Assembly (NCBI RefSeq): GCF_965137005.1
Contig: NZ_CBCRXM010000006.1
Location: 62,001-126,000 of the forward strand
DNA: 64,000 nt
Direction of reading: 5' to 3'
Source: Sphingomonas_O antarctica
GTDB lineage: Bacteria; Pseudomonadota; Alphaproteobacteria; Sphingomonadales; Sphingomonadaceae
The notes under the pieces were generated by a model. That model was given only the letters and a program-made list of their open reading frames with translations, was not told where the DNA came from and made no database searches. Made by a program: the position numbers and the translations under genes. Below are positions 55,340 to 64,000 of the stretch, piece after piece. Position 1 is the stretch's first letter; each line of letters starts with the position of its first letter.

Positions 55340-56605
55340 TCAGGCTCCGGGAAATTGCTCGCGCGGCCCTAGCTGACCCGCGCGCCGGAGGAAAGGCTGG
55401 CGCTCACCCCGCGCCAGACTGCGCCATAACCATTCAAGCGGGCCGTAGTGGAACCGCGCCAGCCACGGCTTCGACCACAACAGAATCAACGTCCACACAC
55501 CCAGCACGATCCAGTACAGCTGCGCCCGCTCCAGCGTGCCGAACAGCCCGAAGCCATAGCCGTAAAACAATGTCGTCGTGATCAGCGTCGTCCCGAGATA
55601 ATTCGAAAATGCCATCCGCCCCGCCGCCGCCAGCCGGGTCACCAGCCACCGCATCGCCCCCGATTGAACCAGCAGGATCAACGCCGCCGCATATCCGAAC
55701 GCCACGAACAGCCGCAGCAACAGGCTCAGATTGTTGGTCAGCGTCATCAACACCGGATCGAAATGCGACGCGATCAGCCAGCGCACGATCGGCACGTAAG
55801 CGAGCAACGCCACTGCTCCGGCCGACGCCACCCACACATAACGCCGCCGCCGCCATGCCCCGCCCAGAAACCCGCTGCGATACGCCGCCAGTCCCAGCGC
55901 CGCGATGCCGACGCCGCCGGGCAGATTGACCGGCAGGAACAGCGTTTGAAACATCGTGATCATCGGCTTGCGTGCCTCGAACGCGCTCCAGAACCCGCCG
56001 CGATAATGTTCCAGTTCGAACGCGATCACCGATTTGGGCGGCGCGAGTTGCACCAACATCTCGGTCCATGCCTGCCGTGCCGCTGCGCTCGCGCCCGGCA
56101 TGCTCGCCGCCTCACGCAGTTTTTCCGCCGCCGCGCCATTGGCCAGTTCCATGCCTGCGCCCACGACGATCAACAGCAACCCGGCATAGATCAACGCCGA
56201 CACCGGCCATTTGCGCGCGACGAACAGGATCGCGCCGATGCACGCATATTCGACCAGAATATCGCCATACCAGAACAGCCAGCCATGGATCATACCGAAC
56301 GCCAGCAACCACACCATGCGGCTGTAATGCACCCGCGCCGGATGCTCGGCCCGGTCGGTGGTGATCGCCAGGCTGGCGCCGAACAGCATCGTGAACAGCA
56401 TCCGCATCTTGCCGTCGGCAAAGACGTAGGCCAGCGCCCACGCCGCCAGATTGCCGCCCGTCGCCCCGCCGTAATAGCTTGGGTCGATATAGGCATAGCC
56501 GGGCTCGCCCATCGACACGATGTTCATGATCAGGATGCCGCACACCGCAAAGCCGCGGATCGCATCGACCGTTTCCAGCCGGCCCTTCAACTCAAATGCG
56601 CTCAA
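55340..56605 (-). CDS. DUF418 domain-containing membrane protein
   Basis: The 421-residue protein has about 9-10 hydrophobic segments. R-x-ETVDAIRGFAVCGILIMNI is the typical DUF418 start, with MLFTMLFGASLA in the middle and NYLGTTLITTTLFYGYGFGLFG plus WPL-like GPLEWLWRSL at the end. These acyltransferase-3-like proteins may transport or acylate substrates, but none is proven. The start is TTG 56605, overlapping the antiporter stop (TTGA). A reading that extends upstream inside the antiporter gene is rejected. Confidence 0.85.
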   Translation of the reverse strand: MSAFELKGRLETVDAIRGFAVCGILIMNIVSMGEPGYAYIDPSYYGGATGGNLAAWALAYVFADGKMRMLFTMLFGASLAITTDRAEHPARVHYSRMVWLLAFGMIHGWLFWYGDILVEYACIGAILFVARKWPVSALIYAGLLLIVVGAGMELANGAAAEKLREAASMPGASAAARQAWTEMLVQLAPPKSVIAFELEHYRGGFWSAFEARKPMITMFQTLFLPVNLPGGVGIAALGLAAYRSGFLGGAWRRRRYVWVASAGAVALLAYVPIVRWLIASHFDPVLMTLTNNLSLLLRLFVAFGYAAALILLVQSGAMRWLVTRLAAAGRMAFSNYLGTTLITTTLFYGYGFGLFGTLERAQLYWIVLGVWTLILLWSKPWLARFHYGPLEWLWRSLARGERQPFLRRAGQLGPREQFPGA

Positions 56606-58206
56606 TGCCCGCCCCCGATGCTCGCGATCGCATGGTGGACGCGCGCTTCCTCCAGGTCCAGTTCGCGCTCGATCCGCCGCCGCGCGCCATCGGTCAGGCG
56701 GTTTTCGAGATATTCGGCACTGACGGTGCGGCGTTCGATCTCGATCAAATCGAGCTGCAAATGCCCCGCCTCGCGCGATTCGTCGTCGATCGAACATCGC
56801 CCGCCATCGAGTTGATGCAACCGGTCGCCATGCCGCCGCTTGAGCGCCTCAATCTCTTCCGCCTCGCAACTATTGCCTTCGACGGTATCGAGGTGCGCCA
56901 GCACCGCTTCGATCCCCAGCCGCCGGACGCGGCGCTCGTCCGCGCTATTGCCCTTGCGTTCCTCGGCCCCCTCGTTGGTCAGCCCCAGCAACCGCGCCAG
57001 CGTGCCCATGAACGGCCCGATGCCCAGCATCGTCATGACGATCACCGCGAACGTCGCGAACAACAATGTGTCGCGCTCTGGAAACGGCTTGCCGCCGACC
57101 ATCAGCGGGATCGACAGCGCGGCGATCATGCTGACCACGCCGCGCACCCCGGCAGACGCCACGAAGAACGGCGTACGCCAATGCGGCGGCGGGTCGATCC
57201 GCCGGATCGCCGGGATCATTCGCGGCAAATACGTCGCCGGAAAGACCCAGGCGAACCGCACCACCACCACGGTCACGCACGTCAGCGCCGCAACCGCCAG
57301 CGCATGGACCCAACCAAAGCCCTGCATCGCCGCGCCCAGCGCCTTGACCTGCAACCCGGTGAGCAGGAACGCCGCACCCTCCACACCCCACGCCACCAGG
57401 TCCCAGATGAAATAGCCCTGCAGCCGCGTCTGCGGGCGGATCAGATCGCGCCCGTTCCACGACACCCACAGCCCGGCGACGACCGTCGCAATGACGCCCG
57501 ACCCGCCCAGTTCATGCGCCGGCAGGAACGCCAGATACGGCGTCGCCAGCGCCAACAGCACTTCGGACCGCGGATCGTTGCTGTAATGCCGCGCCTTGAG
57601 CGCGATCCAGCCGATCGCACAGCCGTAAATCGTCTCGCTGACCAATATGCCGATGAAGCTCAGCGCGGCGCGCGCCGGCTCGAACGCCCCCGTCGCCACC
57701 GCACCCACCGCGAAGCTGAACGCGACCAGCGCCGTCGCATCGTTGATCAGGCTTTCGCCCTCCAGCACCGTGCGCACGCGCCGCGGCACCGCGACATCGC
57801 GGAGCACGGCGGCGGGCGCGACCGCATCGGGCGGCGACACGATCGCGCCGAGCACGAACCCCACCGCCAACGGCATGCCCATGACGAAATACAGCAGCCC
57901 CGCCACGGCACTCGCGGTAAAGATCACGCATCCGATCGCCAGCAGCAGAATCGCGCGCAAATTCGACCGGAACCCGCGCCAGCTCATCCCGACGCCCGAC
58001 GAATACAGGATCGGCGGCAACAATGTGATCAGCACCAGCTGCGGCTCGACATGTACCGGCGGCATGCCGGGCACGAACGCGATGGCCATGCCACCGAGCA
58101 GCAGGACGATCGGCGCGGCGATCTTGGTCACCCGCGCCACGACGCTCAGCACCGCCAGCGCGATCGCCGCCAGCGGCAGCGCGAACAGCTGGACCGTCTC
58201 GCTCAT
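56602..58206 (-). CDS. Na+/H+ antiporter (CPA1/NhaP-type)
   Basis: The 534-residue protein has 12-13 hydrophobic segments and a hydrophilic C-terminal tail. SPPDAVAPAAVLRD and GESLINDATALVAFSF hold the Asp residues and helix pairs of CPA1 antiporters, and GVRGVVSMIAALSIPL is the other signature. It exchanges cations for protons at the inner membrane. ATG 58206 overlaps the glycosyltransferase stop (ATGA); the upstream TTG codons are less likely. The tail (VEGNSCEAEEIEALKRRHGD) may be regulatory. Confidence 0.92.
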   Translation of the reverse strand: MSETVQLFALPLAAIALAVLSVVARVTKIAAPIVLLLGGMAIAFVPGMPPVHVEPQLVLITLLPPILYSSGVGMSWRGFRSNLRAILLLAIGCVIFTASAVAGLLYFVMGMPLAVGFVLGAIVSPPDAVAPAAVLRDVAVPRRVRTVLEGESLINDATALVAFSFAVGAVATGAFEPARAALSFIGILVSETIYGCAIGWIALKARHYSNDPRSEVLLALATPYLAFLPAHELGGSGVIATVVAGLWVSWNGRDLIRPQTRLQGYFIWDLVAWGVEGAAFLLTGLQVKALGAAMQGFGWVHALAVAALTCVTVVVVRFAWVFPATYLPRMIPAIRRIDPPPHWRTPFFVASAGVRGVVSMIAALSIPLMVGGKPFPERDTLLFATFAVIVMTMLGIGPFMGTLARLLGLTNEGAEERKGNSADERRVRRLGIEAVLAHLDTVEGNSCEAEEIEALKRRHGDRLHQLDGGRCSIDDESREAGHLQLDLIEIERRTVSAEYLENRLTDGARRRIERELDLEEARVHHAIASIGGGH

Positions 58207-59123
58207 TTGCTCAGCCAATCCGGCGGCCCGCGCTCGTCACGCAGACCGGCGCACAGCCCCTGCCACGCATATCCCGCCTGCGCCCACGCCCCGCGCCGCA
58301 CGAATTTGAGCAGCAACTGCGCGATCAGCAGCACGAACGCCACCGGCACCCGCGCCGGCCACACGTCGCGCGTCACATTCACCTTGTTGCGCTCGTCGAG
58401 ATAGATCGGCAGCTTTGGTCGCGACCGCATCGCCGCATTCGACCCCGTCACCGCGCCCTGCCGGTGCAGCACCAGAGCCTCCGGCGCAAAGCCGAGCTTC
58501 AACCCGCGCGCCCGCGCCCGCAGGCACCATTCGACCTCTTCGCAATACAGGAAATAATCCTCGCGCATCGGCCCCGCCAGCGCGAGAAATCGCGGCGAGA
58601 CCAGCATCGACGCGCCAAGCAGATAATTCTGCCGTCCCTCGACCTCCGCCGCATCGGGCAAGGCGGTCACCGGCAGACCGTAGCCGATCGACACCGGCCG
58701 CCCGGCCCAGCCATGCCACTGCCCGCCGCACCCCTGCACGCGCTCGTCCTCGAAATGCAGCACGCCGCCGGTCGCATCTACATCGCCGCGCGCCAGCCGC
58801 GCGACCAACGCCGCCAGCGCCCCTGGCGAAGGCTCGGTATCCGGATTGAGGATCCACCACGCGGTCGCATCGGGCCGCGCCCGCATCCCGACATTACAGC
58901 CGCCGGCAAAGCCGATATTCCCGCCCCCGTCGATCACCTCGACCGCCTGCCCGGCGGCGAGTGTCGTCGGAAGCGCCGCCTGCGTCGCGGCAGTCGCCTC
59001 GGCGCCGCCATTTTCACAGACGACGACGTCGAAATCCGCATGCGTCTGCCGCGCCAATGCTTCGAGGCACCGCGCCACGTCCGCCTGACTGCGAAACGAC
59101 ACGATACAAACGGCGACAGTCAT
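58203..59123 (-). CDS. Glycosyltransferase family 2 (rhamnosyltransferase-like)
   Basis: The 306-residue GT-A protein begins TVAVCIVSFRSQADVARCLEAL, has GGGNIGFAGGCNVGMRARPDA, and the acidic metal/sugar site WWILNPDTEPSPGALAAL. ASMLVSPRFL and FLYCEEVEWCLRARARGLKL are typical of family 2 rhamnosyl- and glucosyl-transferases that build surface glycans. It is cytoplasmic or membrane-associated. The donor and acceptor are unknown; dTDP-rhamnose would be available from rfbCBDA. It is coupled to the antiporter gene. Confidence 0.87.
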   Translation of the reverse strand: MTVAVCIVSFRSQADVARCLEALARQTHADFDVVVCENGGAEATAATQAALPTTLAAGQAVEVIDGGGNIGFAGGCNVGMRARPDATAWWILNPDTEPSPGALAALVARLARGDVDATGGVLHFEDERVQGCGGQWHGWAGRPVSIGYGLPVTALPDAAEVEGRQNYLLGASMLVSPRFLALAGPMREDYFLYCEEVEWCLRARARGLKLGFAPEALVLHRQGAVTGSNAAMRSRPKLPIYLDERNKVNVTRDVWPARVPVAFVLLIAQLLLKFVRRGAWAQAGYAWQGLCAGLRDERGPPDWLSK

Positions 59124-59332
59124 GCGGCGAACGGGCTCATCGCACAGGCGATAAGCGAAGCATTCGGCGCTTCATAGAGACCACGCATGCGCAACGTTTC
59201 CGCGCCAGGGAAATGTTGACGCCACCGCCCGACAGAGGCAGTTTCGTTTTGCGGGCTAACGCGGACGCCCGGTTAGACGGCGCGCCGTCCAAGTTCCGCT
59301 CCACGTGCCGCGCCGGCGGCTTGGAGCGAATT

Positions 59333-60520
59333 ATGGATGATCTTCCCGACACGAGCCGAACCCCGGTCATTTCCCTGTCCGCATTGTTCCTGAAATTCCT
59401 CCGGTTCGGTTTGCTGGCCTTTGGCGGTCCGGTCGCGCAGATCGCAATGGTGCGGCAGGCTCTGGTCGAAGACGAACAATGGATCAGCAAGCCGCGGTTC
59501 AACCGGCTGCTCGCGGTGCTGCAGGTGTTGCCCGGCCCCGAAGCGCACGAGCTTTGCGTTCATCTCGGGATCGTCGCGCGTGGCCGGTTGGGCGGCTTGC
59601 TTGCCGGCCTCGGCTTCATGCTGCCCGGATTCCTTCTGATGCTGGTTGCCGGTTGGTTCTATGTCGGCTGGGTTGCCGGCCACCAGGTTTGGACCCGCCC
59701 GCTAATCGGTTTGCAGATCGCTGTGCTGGCAGTGATCGTTCGCGCTGTCGTGCGCATTGGCGAACATGTCCTGGAAACTCCGTGGCTCTGGGCCGTTGCC
59801 GTGGCCAGCTGCGTTGCGACGCTGCTGGGTATCGCATTCTGGATTCCTTTGCTCGTCGGCGGGCTCGCTTACGCCGTGCGCCACAGGCCCATCCTTGTGT
59901 CTGCAATAGTCGCGGCAGCATCGGCCCTTGCATGGCTGCTCCACGGCGACGCTGCGGCGGCTCCAATCGCCGTCAAAGGCGGCGCAGTCACCTTGATCGC
60001 CTTATTCCTGGCTGGTCTGAAAGGCGGAATGCTGACTTTTGGCGGCGCGTACACCGCCATTCCGTACGTTCGGGCGGATACGGTGGGGCGCGGCTGGATC
60101 GCCGATGCCAGCTTTCTTGACGGCGTGGCCATTGCCGGCGTCCTGCCCGCGCCCTTGGTCATTTTCGCGACCTTCGCCGGCTATGTCATCGGCGGCGCGA
60201 ATGGCGCGCTGGCGATTACGGCCGGCATGTTCCTCCCCGCCTTCGCCTTTTCGATGATCCTGTTCGAACGCCTCGAAGCGATCATCGAAAACCCGGCACT
60301 GCATGACGTGTTGACGGGTATCGCCGCCGCGGTCGTCGGCATCATCGCCGCAACCGTCCTTCAACTGGGCGCAGCCGCTGCCGGCCGCGTGTCCTCCCCG
60401 GCCATCGCCGCCCTGCTTTTCGTCATCGCACTGGCGGCCGCTTGGCGGCTGAAAGGCGCTTGGGTGACGCCTGCGATCCTTGCCATGGGAGCGTTGGCGG
60501 GAGCCGCCTTGCCAATTTGA
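59333..60520 (+). CDS. chrA: Chromate transporter, two-domain (long-chain CHR)
   Basis: The 395-residue membrane protein has two related halves. The N-terminal half begins LKFLRFGLLAFGGPVAQIAM with VLQVLPGPEAHELCVHLG. The C-terminal half has LKGGMLTFGGAYTAIPYV and GVAIAGVLPAPLVIFATFAGY. This duplicated FGGP/FGGA and LPGP/LPAP plan is that of ChrA, which exports chromate by exchange with other anions. ATG 59333 follows TTGGAG. It converges with acs, six bases apart. Confidence 0.9.
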   Translation: MDDLPDTSRTPVISLSALFLKFLRFGLLAFGGPVAQIAMVRQALVEDEQWISKPRFNRLLAVLQVLPGPEAHELCVHLGIVARGRLGGLLAGLGFMLPGFLLMLVAGWFYVGWVAGHQVWTRPLIGLQIAVLAVIVRAVVRIGEHVLETPWLWAVAVASCVATLLGIAFWIPLLVGGLAYAVRHRPILVSAIVAAASALAWLLHGDAAAAPIAVKGGAVTLIALFLAGLKGGMLTFGGAYTAIPYVRADTVGRGWIADASFLDGVAIAGVLPAPLVIFATFAGYVIGGANGALAITAGMFLPAFAFSMILFERLEAIIENPALHDVLTGIAAAVVGIIAATVLQLGAAAAGRVSSPAIAALLFVIALAAAWRLKGAWVTPAILAMGALAGAALPI

Positions 60521-60526
60521 ACGGCG

Positions 60527-62448
<1,922 letters not shown>

Positions 62449-62452
<4 letters not shown>

Positions 62453-64000
62453 CCGCCGTCCCCGCCAAATCGCAAACCCACCCACAACGTCCGTGGCGTG
62501 CCGAGGTCCTGCACGCCGCTTGACGAAATACCCGACACCACACGCGCGTCGAACAGGTTTTCGCCCCGCAGCGTCAGCTGCAATCCATGTCCAACCGGCA
62601 ACGCCACGACCGCATCCATCGTCGTCGCGGACGGCAGCCGCCGGACGTTCTGGTCATCCTCATATTGGCCCGCGCTGTGCCGCAACGTCGCGCCCAGCCG
62701 CCAGCCATCGCGCGTCCAATCGACCGAGCCGGTTGCTTGCAACTTTGGCGACTGCGCCGGTCGCAGCCCGTTCAGCCCCGCTGCGATGCCGCTTGTCCGC
62801 ACGCGCGCGTCGGCAAGCGCCAACGACCCGCGCAGGGTGAACGCGCCCAGCGGCACGCGCGCCTCCGCTTCCGCGCCTGTCACGTCGATCGCATCGAGGT
62901 TGAGCCGCTGGCGAAAACTCCCGCCCGCCGCGACGAAGCCGACTTGCGGAAACGTGCCCGGCCCCATCCCCAAAGTGACATTGCCGATCGCGCCGTCCAG
63001 CCGGTTGACGAATCCGGTCAGCGACAACGTCGCCCCGTGTCCGATCTCCAAGCCGCCCTCCGCACCCTGCAGCCGTTCCAGACCCAGCGCGGCATTGGCC
63101 GCCGTCGCATCCGCGCCCACGCGAAAGGGGCGATACAGTTCGTTGAGCGTGGGCAGGCGAAAGCCGGTATACGCCGCGACGCGCAGCCGGACGATCTCGC
63201 TCGCGCGCCATAATCCCCCCGCACGCGCCGAAACGCACGTCCCATCGCGCGATGGATAGCGCGCCGACTGGATCGGCGTCCCGCTGCCGATCAGCGTTTC
63301 GTCGAGCGTTCCGTCGGCGATCCGCCAATGGTCCGCACGCGCCCCGCCGGTCAGCGTCAGCGCGCCAAATTCCGCACTCCCTTCGGCGAACAGCCCCGCC
63401 ACCGCATTGACGCCGCCCGCACGGCGGAGCGCGGTGGGGGCGCCCGCGACGTAACGAAAGCGTTCGTTGGTGCGACCCGATTGCCGCCGCGCATCCGCGC
63501 CCACCCGCAACACGATATTATCGGGGAGCGGCGGGCGCACTTCGACCTTGCCGCCAATTCCCAAAGCCGGCGTGTTGAATTGGTCGAGCGTCGGGGTGAC
63601 GATCGCGCGCGCCGCATCGATCGCCACGAACCCGGAGGTAAAGCGACGCGCCTGAACATAGCCCAGCGCCTCGACGCGCCACGCGCCGTGGCCGACAAAA
63701 CGAAGCGAGGCGTCGGCCCCCTTGCTCGATGAATCCGTGCCGCGCAATCCGCGTAGGCGCCGGTCTTCGAACAAGCGCAGCGCCGGTTGCAGCTCGCCAT
63801 TGCCCACGGGCACGACCGCGCGCATTTGCCCGGTCCAGCTGCGATAGCGCGCCGCGACATCCGCGGGCCCACGCTGGTCCGGCGGGATGATCACATAGCC
63901 ATCGCCCCGGTCGAACCCGCCCGCGATCGTGACGAACCCGTCGCCCAGCCGCCGTCCGATCAGCGCATCACCCTGCACCGAAGCGCGCGACCCGCCCGCC
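62449..64000 (-). CDS. TonB-dependent receptor, C-terminal barrel (incomplete)
   Basis: The gene enters from the right edge; only the C-terminal 517 or so codons are present. The translation is beta-barrel-like with alternating hydrophobic residues. It contains AAYTGFRLPTLNELYRPF (typical of TonB receptors), GLEIGHGATLSLTGF and ENLFDARVVSGISS, and ends in RTLWVGLRFGGDGG, near the aromatic C-terminus expected of outer-membrane barrels. The signal peptide, TonB box and plug domain are outside the window. The ligand is unknown. acs is coupled downstream. Confidence 0.88.

Noticed and set aside
56596..58404. Open frame of 602 codons on the plus strand
   Set aside because: It is antisense to the Na+/H+ antiporter with its conserved membrane motifs.

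Overview
This is a GC-rich, densely coded stretch of an alphaproteobacterial chromosome, most likely Sphingomonas or a close sphingomonad. The evidence is the PEPxxWA-type C-terminal sorting signals, L21 with a long Ala/Lys/Pro-rich tail, TonB-dependent uptake genes, frequent 4-base ATGA/GTGA gene overlaps, and many short palindromic intergenic elements. Species identification would need a database search.

Layout. 0-5 kb: the end of one aldehyde dehydrogenase, a second one translationally coupled to a DUF1254 protein, a Bcr/CflA-type MFS pump, and a GDSL hydrolase overlapping a 41-codon membrane ORF. 5-15 kb: a TetR regulator divergent from a PF10118 hydrolase, two GNAT acetyltransferases, a YbhB-like protein, rplU-rpmA with a good promoter and terminator, an SDR, tlyA, ubiK, a YbjN protein, proC, a MarR regulator divergent from ilvE, and tRNA-Gln. 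15-27 kb: a TonB protein, an M28 peptidase, tRNA-Pro, a tripartite efflux operon (outer membrane factor, EmrA, EmrB) divergent from its probable TetR repressor with two matching operators, a two-DTG aspartic protease, and an RND pump without an adaptor gene beside it. 26.7-27.5 kb: bfr and a frameshifted bfd.

27.5-36.7 kb is a minus-strand propionyl-CoA / methylmalonyl-CoA operon: pccB, a small membrane protein, mce, an enoyl-CoA hydratase, methylmalonyl-CoA mutase, biotin synthase, another small membrane protein, and pccA. It joins the carboxylase, its biotin supply, the epimerase and the B12 mutase. It begins just behind a hydrophilic Gln/Gly-rich gene with a GGAAC-N16-CGTT (EcfG-type) promoter. 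A 15-bp hairpin between the two could both terminate transcription and bury the pccB ribosome binding site.

36.7-43.6 kb: ygfZ, a flippase, a PEPxxWA protein and the dTDP-rhamnose genes rfbC-rfbB-rfbD-rfbA. 43.6-49 kb is an accessory region after tRNA-Phe: a frameshifted serine recombinase with DUF2924 and DUF3489 genes, a short tyrosine recombinase, and a second PEP-CTERM-like protein. 49-64 kb: a Spx/ArsC-like protein, an EVE protein, RidA, DUF427, panB, an Hpt protein, der-bamB-yfgM, DUF418, a Na+/H+ antiporter, a glycosyltransferase, a chromate transporter, acs, and a TonB-dependent receptor cut by the window end.

The most unusual signals are palindromic repeats lying in frame inside two core genes (a 114-base element in pccA and hairpins in the der linker), elaborately nested palindromes at 11.56-11.73 kb and 33.85-34.0 kb, the hairpin before pccB, and two single-base frameshifts. 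No CRISPR array, rRNA operon or recognised defence system was seen.
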